Shown piece by piece: positions 44,317 to 52,851 of a stretch of DNA of 64,000 nt (positions are counted from its first letter, which is position 1; each line of letters opens with the position of its first letter). Both the position numbers and the translations under genes were made by a program. Origin of the DNA: Flammeovirga sp. EKP202 (GTDB lineage Bacteria; Bacteroidota; Bacteroidia; Cytophagales; Flammeovirgaceae); contig NZ_JACVVP010000007.1 of assembly GCF_014534745.1 (NCBI RefSeq), forward strand, positions 156,002 to 220,001, written 5' to 3'. The notes below the pieces were generated by a model. The model made no database searches. It saw only the letters and a list, made by a program, of their open reading frames with translations, and had not been told where the DNA came from.

Positions 44317-45879
44317 CTAGTTCTTAGGAGTTCTATCCATCATTTGGTAAAGCATTTCTTGCATTTTACCTGGTGATAATAATTCAGGACGTTGACGTGG
44401 AGGGAAGTCTTTGAATGACATAAAGAATTCACCTAATTTTTCCTTTGCAGGAACAAATAACCACATTTTCTGACCGTACCATTTTAGGTACATTCCTGAA
44501 TGATCTGCCATTTCGTATGGGTCTTGACCTAGGTTATAGATCTTTGGCCACGACAGTGCAAATCTATGACCTGAGAACCACATATCAGGACCTTCACCTT
44601 CTTGAACAATAAAGTGGATTTTCCAGTCGTTCCAACGCATCGCTTGAATCATACCGTTGTCTGCCACATAGAAGAACGTCTCTCTTCTTGACTCTTCCTC
44701 TTTACCCGTGAAGTAATCCCATTGGTTGTAACCATCCAAATGTACTTTGAAAGTTTGATCACCAGATTTATAACCCTCTGTTTTCAACGTTTCTTTCAAA
44801 TCGTCTTTACCTGTTACAGCTGCATAAATTGTAGGTACCATATCTTCGTGAGAAACAATACCGTTTAATCTACGACCAGTATCTTTTAATCCATTAGGAT
44901 ATTTCATTACGAAAGGTACTCTTACACCACCTTCCCAAGTCGATCCTTTTTCGCCACGGAATGGAGAGATACCACCGTCAGGCCATGTCATTTTCTCAAC
45001 GCCGTTGTCAGTTGTGAAGATCACGATTGTATTTTCTTCTACACCTAAACGCTCTAAAGTTGACAATAAGGTTCCTACTTGATTATCTAATTCAGTCATA
45101 CCTGCACCGTATAAACCATAGTCATGAACTAGCTTCTTACTCTCTTCTGTTAAGTGAGTGAAAACGTGCATACGAGTAGAGTTGAACCATACAAAGAAAG
45201 GTTTGTCATCTTTTACGGCTCTTTCCATAAAGTCAATAGAAGCGTCCATAAACTCCGCATCTACTGTTTCCATTCTCTTTTTGTTCAACGGGCCTGTATC
45301 AGAAATACGACCGTCAGCATACGAGTGAATCACACCTCTTGGTCCATATTTTTTTCTGAACTCAGGATCTTTAGGGTAAGCAGGATCTTCTGGCTCTTCT
45401 TCAGCATTTAAGTGGTAAAGGTTACCAAAGAACTCGTCAAAACCGTGGTTTGTAGGTAAAAATTCGTCTCTATCTCCTAAGTGGTTTTTACCGAATTGGC
45501 CCGAAGTATAACCTAGTGGTTTTAAGATCTCAGCCAATGTAGGGTCTTCTTTTTGGATACCGATTTTTGAACCTGGCATACCGATAGTAGATAAACCTGT
45601 TCTTAATGGAGATTGACCTGTAATAAAAGCAGCACGACCGGCTGTACAAGATTGTTGTGCGTATTCAGATGTTAGAACTACACCTTCTTTACCAATTCTA
45701 TCAATGTTTGGAGTTTGGTACGCTAACATTCCGTTGTTGTAAGTACTGATGTTACCATATCCAACATCATCACCCATGATCACAAGAATGTTTGGTCTTT
45801 GATTTTTCTTGGACTTTTGAGCATATAAAGCCCCTGTTACTGTTAATAAAACAGATAACGATAGCAAAAATTTTCTCAT
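44317..45879 (-). CDS. S1-family sulfatase (arylsulfatase-like), exported
   Basis: 520 aa with a signal peptide to about residue 20 (LYAQ). The sulfatase domain starts RPNILVIMGDDVGYGN with the metal-binding D37 and D38. The formylglycine site is C78 in SCTAGRAAFITGQ. This is C-x-A-x-R rather than the common C-x-P-x-R, but it still fits maturation by an FGE/anSME-type enzyme. QFGKNHLGD, STRMHVFTHLT and VIFTTDNGVEKMTWPDGG complete the active site. The substrate class is unknown; a sulfated polysaccharide would suit a marine setting. No FGE or anSME gene lies in the window. The gene is monocistronic, with a terminator behind it. Confidence 0.93.
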   Translation of the reverse strand: MRKFLLSLSVLLTVTGALYAQKSKKNQRPNILVIMGDDVGYGNISTYNNGMLAYQTPNIDRIGKEGVVLTSEYAQQSCTAGRAAFITGQSPLRTGLSTIGMPGSKIGIQKEDPTLAEILKPLGYTSGQFGKNHLGDRDEFLPTNHGFDEFFGNLYHLNAEEEPEDPAYPKDPEFRKKYGPRGVIHSYADGRISDTGPLNKKRMETVDAEFMDASIDFMERAVKDDKPFFVWFNSTRMHVFTHLTEESKKLVHDYGLYGAGMTELDNQVGTLLSTLERLGVEENTIVIFTTDNGVEKMTWPDGGISPFRGEKGSTWEGGVRVPFVMKYPNGLKDTGRRLNGIVSHEDMVPTIYAAVTGKDDLKETLKTEGYKSGDQTFKVHLDGYNQWDYFTGKEEESRRETFFYVADNGMIQAMRWNDWKIHFIVQEGEGPDMWFSGHRFALSWPKIYNLGQDPYEMADHSGMYLKWYGQKMWLFVPAKEKLGEFFMSFKDFPPRQRPELLSPGKMQEMLYQMMDRTPKN

Positions 45880-46251
45880 CTTAACGTTGGTCTTTTAAGC
45901 CCGTAGGCTATTTTATCATATCAATTTTAAACAGTCTCATTTCCTTAACTGTATAGCAAATGTAGAAATAGATTTTAGTTTAACATTAAACTTAAAGTGT
46001 AATTTAACAGTATATTATTTATTTAACCCTACTTAAAAAATAAATGTTTATTGGTAGCTATTTTTTCATTTAAATTTAAATAACAAAGAGTAAAGCAATT
46101 TAAAGTTAGAGCCTATTCATTGTTTCTTATCAAACAATACACTATTAGTTTTAATAATAATAGAATAGAAAAATTCGATTTTCATCACATGGTTTAATCC
46201 CCTAATTTTGAGACATCAATCAAATAATTATCACCCTAAACATCAAATACT
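45880..46251. other. divergent intergenic region, sulfatase / CPNCW protein
   Basis: 372 bp, AT-rich, holding the promoters of two divergent genes. Apart from the -7 box at 45957-45964 nothing distinct is seen. Confidence 0.4.
45957..45964 (-). promoter_or_regulatory. possible -7 box of the sulfatase gene
   Basis: The minus strand reads TACATTTG, a perfect TAnnTTTG match, about 78 bp upstream of the sulfatase start. A matching -33 TTG is not clear. Confidence 0.4.
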
Positions 46252-46422
46252 ATGAAAAACAAAAGCGTATACCAAGACTGCCCAAACTGCTGGGGCTACC
46301 AAGAGTACGAACAAGAGGTTGTAAAAGAATCGGATCAACCCAAAGTGGAAAAGCAACCCACTTCATTATTCAAAATATCAGGTGCTACCGTAGAGGAAGA
46401 TGATTTCATCTATAAAAACTAA
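46252..46422 (+). CDS. 56-aa CPNCW-motif small protein
   Basis: Starts MKNKSVYQDCPNCWGYQEYEQEV and ends with an acidic segment EEDDFIYKN. The Cys pair in CPNCWG looks like half of a zinc knuckle. Longer Bacteroidota proteins share the DCPNCWGxQEY opening and carry a second CxxC at the C-terminus; here that second pair is absent. The gene is supported by an ATG at 46252, a clean stop and a strong terminator 20 bp later, so it forms its own transcript. The function is unknown; a truncated or single-knuckle variant is possible. Confidence 0.75.
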   Translation: MKNKSVYQDCPNCWGYQEYEQEVVKESDQPKVEKQPTSLFKISGATVEEDDFIYKN

Positions 46423-46443
46423 TCATCCACATCCAAAATCTTG

Positions 46444-46470
46444 AAGCCATGTAACGCATGGCTTTATTTT
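46444..46470 (+). terminator. intrinsic terminator of the CPNCW gene
   Basis: AAGCCATG/CATGGCTT with a 5-nt loop followed by TATTTTTT, about 22 bp after the stop at 46422. Confidence 0.92.
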
Positions 46471-46472
46471 TT

Positions 46473-46505
46473 ACCACTCACCGAGCAATTAAAACCACTC
46501 ACCGA
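46473..46505 (+). promoter_or_regulatory. LytTR-type direct repeat ACCACTCA-N13-ACCACTCA
   Basis: ACCACTCACCGA occurs at 46473-46484 and again at 46494-46505. The core ACCACTCA copies are separated by exactly 13 bp (21-bp period). This matches the published E. coli BtsR/YehT binding motif ACC(G/A)CT(C/T)A-N13-ACC(G/A)CT(C/T)A. It lies about 70 bp upstream of the operon that ends in a LytTR response regulator gene, so autoregulation is the natural reading. Confidence 0.7.
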
Positions 46506-46571
46506 TCTAATTTCTCTAGGGAGTAAGGATTCCGGATCATTGTTGTATCAATTAATCAAAACGATAAAACA

Positions 46572-47273
46572 ATGAAAACTTTAAGAAATCTATTCTCTCT
46601 ATTAATCATCTTTACACTAGCAAACACTGTATTGTTTGCACAAAGCACTCAAGCGACTATTGATCAAGCCTTAGGTCAATCTTTTCAAAGTCAAGAAAAT
46701 AAAGTAGAAGCAATAATCAATGATCAACCTAGCCTCTACTGGAAAGCTTATGCTTCTTTTATGTCATCGATCTTTGAAATTGGAATGGGGAATAAAACAG
46801 CTTCTCAAAAATATGTAGACCAAGCTGTTGAGCTATTAAACCAAGACGAAAACAGAGATGCTGAGTCTTATGCTTTAGAGGGAAGTATTTTAGGTTTCAG
46901 TATCAGCCTTGATCCCTCTCAAACGAGAACTTTAGCGTCTAAATCCACTGCACGCTATAAGAAATCCATTAAACTAGATAAAAATAACCTCAGAGCAAAT
47001 TTAGGGCTTGGTGAAAATGATTTTCATACGCCTGTAAAATATGGAGGAGGAAAAGTAGCCGAAAAATACTTACTCAAAGCACTTTCTTGTGAGAATAACC
47101 CCAACAATGACCCTCTAAAACCTACTTGGGGGAAAGAAAGAGTATACAATTTATTGGTACAGTATTACAAAAGAGAAGGAAGAATGGAACAAGCTAAGAA
47201 ATATTGTAAAGAAGGAATAGAAGCATTCCCTCACGATCACGAATTGCAGCAACTAAGCGAAACAGTACTTTAA
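46572..47273 (+). CDS. secreted TPR-like protein in the TonB receptor/LytTR operon
   Basis: 233 aa. The signal peptide ends near residue 23 (VLFAQ). The rest is alpha-helical with TPR-like repeats: AYASFMSSIFEIGMGNKTASQKYVDQAVELL, RYKKSIKLDKNNLRANLGLGENDFHTPVKYGGG, VYNLLVQYYKREGRMEQAKKYCKEGIEAFP. The location is periplasm or surface. It is followed 32 bp later by the TonB-dependent receptor gene and is first in a four-gene operon behind the LytTR-type site. It may act as a periplasmic or surface partner of the receptor; this is inference. The family is not one I can name. Confidence 0.8.
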   Translation: MKTLRNLFSLLIIFTLANTVLFAQSTQATIDQALGQSFQSQENKVEAIINDQPSLYWKAYASFMSSIFEIGMGNKTASQKYVDQAVELLNQDENRDAESYALEGSILGFSISLDPSQTRTLASKSTARYKKSIKLDKNNLRANLGLGENDFHTPVKYGGGKVAEKYLLKALSCENNPNNDPLKPTWGKERVYNLLVQYYKREGRMEQAKKYCKEGIEAFPHDHELQQLSETVL

Positions 47274-47305
47274 ACCCCATCTAATATCAATCCACTATTG
47301 AGACT

Positions 47306-49381
47306 ATGAAAACGTTATACTTCTTTATACTATTGTGCTTATGGCAAACCATTGGCTATGCTCAGCAAACGCTGAAAGGAACCGTTACTGATACTGATGG
47401 TGAGGTCATTCCTTTTGCAAGTGTATACCTTAAAAGCAGTATGAAAGGTACTTCGGCCAATGACAATGGTAAATTTGAATTGGTGGCTGTACTCAATCCT
47501 TCGGATTCACTGATGGTCAGTGCTATTGGTTATACTGAAGTAGCGTTTTCGGTCTCAAACCTTTCAAATCCTGTTCAACTTAAGCTTTCTAAAAATAGTA
47601 CTACACTAGAGGCTGTCGAAATTTATGGTGGAAGTGGAAAAACGCTTGAAGAGATGACAGCCATGCAAATGACAGGGATGGACATTGTTAGAAATGCGAG
47701 TGCCAACGGAGATTTGTATCAGGCATTACAAACCCTGCCAGGTACTTCTAAAGTAGGTGATCAAACAGGTTTATTTGTCAGAGGTGGTGACGCTACCGAA
47801 ACGCAAACCATCATTGACGGAACCGTGGCTACCAATCCATTTTTAGGCAATACACCCAATATGCCTAGCCGAGGAAAATTTGATCCTTTTATGTTTGAGG
47901 GTACCACTTTCACTACAGGTGGATACTCTGCCGAATATGGTCAAGCTTTATCTTCTGTTTTATTATTAGAAACAGAAGGGATACCAGAAAGAACGCGTTC
48001 CTCTGTCAATCTTCATTTTGCGGGTGTTGGAGGGAGTCATAGTCAAGTTTGGGAAGACAAAACGGTACTTATGGGAGGCGTGACTTATAACAATTTAACG
48101 CCTTATTTCAGCATGACTCCTCAAAATGTTGATTGGGTAAAAGTACCTGAGGCATTGAATGTAAAAACAGCTTTCAGACATAAAACGAGAACTGGAATGT
48201 ATAAAATGTTTTCTCAGTATAATGCTAGTAATGTAGGAGTTGTTTTATTTGATCCTGAGCAACCATTGAAAGGGAGAATATTTGATCGAAATGCACATGA
48301 TATTTACATCAACAACAGTTACAAAGGTCTTTTAGGAAGAGCATGGGAAATCGATGCAGGAATTTCTTATAACAAAACCATCGGCGATATTTCATTTGGA
48401 GATGAAAAACTGAAAGAAGACAATCAACATATTATTTCAAAAGTAACATTGAGCCATGAGATCGCTGATTTTTGGGATTTTAAAATTGGAGGAGAATACA
48501 GAAATGATCAAACAAGATGGGGTAATTATAGGGTAAAAGATCACTTAACCTCTGCCTTTTCTGAATCGATGCTTCACCTTTCTTCAAAAATAAAATTAAG
48601 ATTGGGTGTCAGAGGTGAGTACTCTTCTAGAATGGAAAAATATTCATTGGCTCCAAGAACTTCTCTGTTCTTTGATTTGGACGACTTTAATCAAATTACA
48701 TTGAGCTATGGTGATTATTACCAAAAAGCCCCTGATGAGTATTTAGCATACAAAGAAGATCTTGACTTTCAAAAATCCACTCATTATATCATCAATTATA
48801 AAAGAGAAATATTAGGCAGAACCTTCAGAGTCGAATTGTATCATAAAGAATATGATCAGTTAGTAAAGTTTGATGATGACAGCTTTAATAATAACGGTTA
48901 TGGCTACGCAAGAGGGATTGATCTATTTTGGAGAGATGAAAGTTCTATTTCCTTCTTGGACTACTGGGTCACCTATTCTTATATTGATTCAGAGAGAAAC
49001 TATAAGCATTTCCCAATCAGTGCCACTCCTGATTTTGTGACGAACCACAATGTCAATGTAGTGGCCAATTTTGAAATCCCTTCTCTTCGATTACAACCTG
49101 GATTTACCTACACCTATGCCTCTGGTAGACCCTATGAGAATCCTAATGAAGAACTGTTTATGAGTGATAAAACAAAGGATTTTCATAACTTAGATGTAGC
49201 AATCAATTACAATATGAATATAATGGGGAATCACACCGTGCTTTTTGCTTCTTTCTCCAATATATTAGGATTGGATCAAGTATTTGGGTACGAGTATTCT
49301 AGTGATGGAAAATACAGAGTCGCTAAGCTTCCAACAAGTAAACAATCCGTCTTTCTCGGTCTATTTATGACTATCGAATAA
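47306..49381 (+). CDS. TonB-dependent outer membrane receptor with CarboxypepD-like domain
   Basis: 691 aa. The signal peptide ends near residue 20 (GYAQQ), followed by a carboxypeptidase-regulatory-like domain (LKGTVTDTDGEVIPFASVYLKSSMKGTSANDNGKFEL) to about 95. The plug at about 110-230 has GDLYQALQTLPGTSKVGDQTGLFVRGGDATETQTIIDG and GGYSAEYGQALSSVLLLET. A beta-barrel follows to the C-terminus (KQSVFLGLFMTIE). There is no SusD partner, so it is not a typical glycan importer; the ligand could be a metal complex, peptide or small molecule. It shares an operon with a secreted TPR-like protein, a LytS-type kinase and a LytTR regulator. Confidence 0.93.
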   Translation: MKTLYFFILLCLWQTIGYAQQTLKGTVTDTDGEVIPFASVYLKSSMKGTSANDNGKFELVAVLNPSDSLMVSAIGYTEVAFSVSNLSNPVQLKLSKNSTTLEAVEIYGGSGKTLEEMTAMQMTGMDIVRNASANGDLYQALQTLPGTSKVGDQTGLFVRGGDATETQTIIDGTVATNPFLGNTPNMPSRGKFDPFMFEGTTFTTGGYSAEYGQALSSVLLLETEGIPERTRSSVNLHFAGVGGSHSQVWEDKTVLMGGVTYNNLTPYFSMTPQNVDWVKVPEALNVKTAFRHKTRTGMYKMFSQYNASNVGVVLFDPEQPLKGRIFDRNAHDIYINNSYKGLLGRAWEIDAGISYNKTIGDISFGDEKLKEDNQHIISKVTLSHEIADFWDFKIGGEYRNDQTRWGNYRVKDHLTSAFSESMLHLSSKIKLRLGVRGEYSSRMEKYSLAPRTSLFFDLDDFNQITLSYGDYYQKAPDEYLAYKEDLDFQKSTHYIINYKREILGRTFRVELYHKEYDQLVKFDDDSFNNNGYGYARGIDLFWRDESSISFLDYWVTYSYIDSERNYKHFPISATPDFVTNHNVNVVANFEIPSLRLQPGFTYTYASGRPYENPNEELFMSDKTKDFHNLDVAINYNMNIMGNHTVLFASFSNILGLDQVFGYEYSSDGKYRVAKLPTSKQSVFLGLFMTIE

Positions 49382-49393
49382 TTTCTATTTTCA

Positions 49394-50410
49394 ATGAAAA
49401 AACTAATCGAAATATCTTTTCACATTCTATTTTGGTGCTGTTATATCCTTTTGTTGAGTGTTCGTGATTTGTTATTTCACAATGCAATCATTCATAACTT
49501 TTGGACATTTACGGTCATCACCACTCCTTTGATACCTTTTGTGTATTTCAATTTATACGTTTTAATTCCGAAGTTACTTTTTGAAAATAAGAGATATCAA
49601 TACTTTATTTCATTTGGTCTTCTTTTAACACTCTGTACCATTATCCGATTTAATGTAGCATTCTTTTTCTATTCTAAAGTGTTACACATTGAAGCCATTG
49701 AGCCTTTCTTCTCTGGAAAAGTGGGTTGGTGGACGGCCTCTAGTGAGACCTTTGTGATTTATTTTATTTCTAGTACCATTTACCTAATACAAAAATGGTA
49801 TTTGAAAGATAAGTATGTAAAGGAACTTGAAAATAAAAATATGAGAAGTGAATTGAATTTATTGAAGTCACAATTACAACCTCACTTCCTTTTCAATAAC
49901 CTCAATACCATTTACTTTTTGATGGATGATGAACCTCAGAAGGCCAAAGAATTGGTGGTTCAGCTTTCTGATGCATTAAGCCATCAACTCTATAAAGCCA
50001 ATCAAGACCTTGTCTATTTAAAAGAAGAACTCGATTATTTAAGGAGTTATATTAAAATGGAACAGATTCGTCATCAGGATTTCTTGACGTTACATTATAA
50101 CTTCCCAACAGAAAACATCAACTACAAAATTGCCCCGATGCTTTTGATCACATTTATTGAAAATGCATTCAAACACGGTATCAATTCCAACGGTTATACA
50201 ATCTCAATCGATATTTCAGTAGAAAATAATGTATTACATTTGGTTGTTCAAAATACAAAGGGTGATTATCCCCAAAATAATAAAGGAGGTTTGGGGTTAG
50301 TCAATGCTCGTAAACGACTTCAACTATTGTATCCGAATCAGCACTCTTTAGAAATTTTAGATCAAGAAGAAGAATTTATTGTAGAACTAGATGTCAAATT
50401 AAAAAACTAA
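49394..50410 (+). CDS. LytS/YpdA-type sensor histidine kinase
   Basis: 338 aa. Four transmembrane helices lie in the first 135 residues, without a large periplasmic domain. The His_kinase domain follows with the phospho-acceptor H164 in LKSQLQPHFLFNNLNTIYFL, then an ATPase domain with ITFIENAFKHGI (N box) and NKGGLGLVNARKRLQLLYP (G box). This is the kinase class that pairs with LytTR regulators. The stop is 4 bp before the regulator start. A kinase with so little extracellular sequence probably senses membrane or transport state. It is coded with the TonB receptor, whose import activity could be the cue; that is inference. Confidence 0.93.
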   Translation: MKKLIEISFHILFWCCYILLLSVRDLLFHNAIIHNFWTFTVITTPLIPFVYFNLYVLIPKLLFENKRYQYFISFGLLLTLCTIIRFNVAFFFYSKVLHIEAIEPFFSGKVGWWTASSETFVIYFISSTIYLIQKWYLKDKYVKELENKNMRSELNLLKSQLQPHFLFNNLNTIYFLMDDEPQKAKELVVQLSDALSHQLYKANQDLVYLKEELDYLRSYIKMEQIRHQDFLTLHYNFPTENINYKIAPMLLITFIENAFKHGINSNGYTISIDISVENNVLHLVVQNTKGDYPQNNKGGLGLVNARKRLQLLYPNQHSLEILDQEEEFIVELDVKLKN

Positions 50411-50414
50411 GAAA

Positions 50415-51128
50415 ATGAATTGTATTGTTGTTGATGATGAGTTAATTGCCAGAGAAGGGATTGCAAAGTACGTGAAGGAAATCCCCTACCTCAACCTGAT
50501 TGCAAAATGTAAGAGTGTTTTTGAATTGGATGAGGTTTTAATGAAAAATAAAATTGATCTCGTGTTTTTAGACATTCAAATGCCTGGTATCACAGGCGTT
50601 GATTGGTTGAAAAATGCGTCAAATCCACCTCATATCATCTTCACTACTGCACATAGAGAGTTTGCTGTTGACGGTTTTGAACTAAATGCGATTGACTACC
50701 TTCTAAAACCGATTACTCTACCGAGATTTGCAAAAGCTGTTGCCAAAGTGTATAAAATTTGGAGTGATGAAAATGAAGTAACGTCCGTCTCAAACGCTAC
50801 TAACGATTACATCTTTATCAAAGAAGATCAACAAACTGTAAAGGTGAGACTTGAGGACATACTGTACATAGAAGCTGCTGTTGATTATATTTTCATCCAT
50901 ACGAAGGACAAAAGGCATATCACTCTTTTCTCTATGAAACAGGTCGAGCAAAAATTACCTGATCAGCAGTTTATAAGAATCCATCGTTCATTTATTGTCA
51001 ATGCCGATTATGTGGAAGCCATTGAGGGGAAAATGTTAATCATCGATGGACAAAGGTTGAATATTAGCCGTTCATTGTACAATGAGGTGTATGAAAAAAT
51101 TACGAAAGGCAAAGTTTGGAAAGTGTAA
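50415..51128 (+). CDS. LytTR-family response regulator
   Basis: 237 aa. The receiver domain has DDE at 7-9, phospho-acceptor D53 in VFLDIQMPGITG, and K98 in YLLKPI. A LytTR DNA-binding domain covers about 140-235: YIFIKEDQQTVKVRLEDILYIEAAVDYIFIHT, FIRIHRSFIVNADYVEAIEG and NISRSLYNEVYEKI. Such domains bind direct repeats about 21 bp apart, and one such repeat with the BtsR-type sequence sits in front of the operon at 46473. It is the last gene of the unit and is followed by a terminator-like hairpin. Confidence 0.95.
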   Translation: MNCIVVDDELIAREGIAKYVKEIPYLNLIAKCKSVFELDEVLMKNKIDLVFLDIQMPGITGVDWLKNASNPPHIIFTTAHREFAVDGFELNAIDYLLKPITLPRFAKAVAKVYKIWSDENEVTSVSNATNDYIFIKEDQQTVKVRLEDILYIEAAVDYIFIHTKDKRHITLFSMKQVEQKLPDQQFIRIHRSFIVNADYVEAIEGKMLIIDGQRLNISRSLYNEVYEKITKGKVWKV

Positions 51129-51138
51129 GATATCAAAA

Positions 51139-51164
51139 AAGGATCCTCATCATTGAAGATCCTT
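51139..51164. terminator. bidirectional terminator between LytTR operon and P450
   Basis: AAGGATC/GATCCTT with a 12-nt loop, followed by a T-rich stretch on the plus strand and T6 on the minus strand. It lies between two convergent genes. Confidence 0.85.
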
Positions 51165-51174
51165 CGTTTATTTT

Positions 51175-52638
51175 CTATTGAAAAACACTTTCTGTGTTGA
51201 CGTTTTTTTCCTTTTGAAGTAGTCTCTTTTTAAGATTTACTTTTAGATTTTGAGGTGACATGGTAAAAGCAAATAACTCTTTCACTTCCTCTGGAGCAAC
51301 ATCGAGGGTAACATCAAAGTCTTGAAACAACGCAATCACAAAGACTTTCATTTCTGTTTCAGAAAGGAACATTCCTGGGCATAACCTTGCTCCTCCTCCA
51401 AAAGGTTTCATTGCTTCCGGTTTATGATTTTTATGATAAGGACAACCTTTCGTTTCCTCACGTTCCGTCCACCTCTCTGGAGCAAAAGTAGAAGCCTCCG
51501 CAAAATACTTATCCCTACGTTGAGCATGGCTTAGCTGCGTAATGATCATACTTCCCTTCGGAAAAAATACATCACTAACCACAACATCTTCTAACGCTTG
51601 CATATAAAGATTTGGAGAAACAGGCTTCAATCTTAATGTCTCTTTGATGACGGACGACAAATAAGGGAAATCATTGAGTTGCTGAAAAGAAGAAAGCTTT
51701 TCACCCTTCAATACTTCATCTATTTCGTGCTGTATTTTATCCTTTATCGCTGGATTAGCCGCAAGTAAGTAAGTGATCCAAGACAATGAATTTGAAGTAG
51801 TGTCCTCCCCTGCCAAAAGCATTGTATATACATTTCCAAAGATCTCATCATTCGTAAAAGGGTCTTCTTTATCTTCTGATGCAATCATTGCCTCCAAAAA
51901 GTTGGTAGGGTTTTCATGTAAATCAGAATCCTCTGCCATCTTTTGTTGAGTAGTCTCTATGATACCACCTAAAACATCCTTCAAATAATTGATAGAATTA
52001 TCAAATTCTTTATCAGATTTCGTTTTATAGTATTTCCATAATGGTATTGGAGAGTTTATACGGCTATTTACCTTCGGAAAAATATTATTGATATGAACTC
52101 TTATTTCATCAACATCATTTTCTAATGAATTTAAGTCATAGCCGAAAGCAAGTAATGTCGTAACGTCTACAGTGATCTTTTCAAAATCCTGATCAATAGC
52201 GTAATTCTCTATCCCTTCTATTTTATTCCAATAATTAGTAAGGCGCTCTGAAATGCGTAAAATTGTAGGAAAGAACGATCGAATATTTTTATTACTTAAT
52301 GCTTTTTGAGTCACTTTTCTATGCTTCTTCCATGTCTCCCCTTCCGCTGAAAAAACACCATTCACTCCCACTTCTTCAATAACATCTGCCATCTTCTGAA
52401 GACGTCGAAACTTGGTAGGCCTATGTTTTAGTACATAAGCATTCGTTTCTGGATCGGTGGAAACAGTTATTTTCTTTCCTAGAATATTAATGTTATATAG
52501 TGATCCAAATTCATCAGCCCATTGCTCATACAGCAAGTGAATTTTAGACATATCAAAATCAAAGATATTTCCTACCAAAGGCAATCCCTTTGGTCCTTTA
52601 AGGTCATTTTTAGTTTTTGAATAGTTGAGTTGTTCCAT
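51175..52638 (-). CDS. cytochrome P450
   Basis: 487 aa, soluble, without a signal or membrane anchor. Diagnostic features are the I-helix AGEDTTS at about residues 276-282, the K-helix ExxR as E333-R336 (ETLR), the PERW meander near 387-390, and the heme-binding loop FGGGARLCPG with C420 as proximal ligand. The N-terminal GPKGLPLVGNIFDFD is a proline-rich hinge typical of class II-like P450s. It needs a ferredoxin or flavodoxin partner, none of which is encoded next to it. The substrate is unknown; fatty acid or terpenoid hydroxylation are common for such P450s. The gene stands alone, convergent with the LytTR operon. Confidence 0.95.
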   Translation of the reverse strand: MEQLNYSKTKNDLKGPKGLPLVGNIFDFDMSKIHLLYEQWADEFGSLYNINILGKKITVSTDPETNAYVLKHRPTKFRRLQKMADVIEEVGVNGVFSAEGETWKKHRKVTQKALSNKNIRSFFPTILRISERLTNYWNKIEGIENYAIDQDFEKITVDVTTLLAFGYDLNSLENDVDEIRVHINNIFPKVNSRINSPIPLWKYYKTKSDKEFDNSINYLKDVLGGIIETTQQKMAEDSDLHENPTNFLEAMIASEDKEDPFTNDEIFGNVYTMLLAGEDTTSNSLSWITYLLAANPAIKDKIQHEIDEVLKGEKLSSFQQLNDFPYLSSVIKETLRLKPVSPNLYMQALEDVVVSDVFFPKGSMIITQLSHAQRRDKYFAEASTFAPERWTEREETKGCPYHKNHKPEAMKPFGGGARLCPGMFLSETEMKVFVIALFQDFDVTLDVAPEEVKELFAFTMSPQNLKVNLKKRLLQKEKNVNTESVFQ

Positions 52639-52784
52639 TAAAAATATGTAGTATTAAAGTAGCTTGGTTATGATTTAATGAGGCAATATAATGGAAATAA
52701 TCAGAAAAAAATGGAATTATAAGATTACAAAATACTACTACTCCAATAAAACCCCGATTAGATCAAGTGGTAATCATCAACATA

Positions 52785-52828
52785 AAAAAGCTCTTCAACT
52801 CCTCAAAAAAGGAGCTCAAGAGCTTTTA
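52785..52828 (-). terminator. intrinsic terminator of hutI
   Basis: AAAAGCTCTT pairs with AAGAGCTTTT and the inner CTCCT with AGGAG, followed on the minus strand by T6. It lies 24 bp beyond the hutI stop. Confidence 0.9.
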
Positions 52829-52851
52829 TTTCCAGCGGATTTAAGAGTAGA

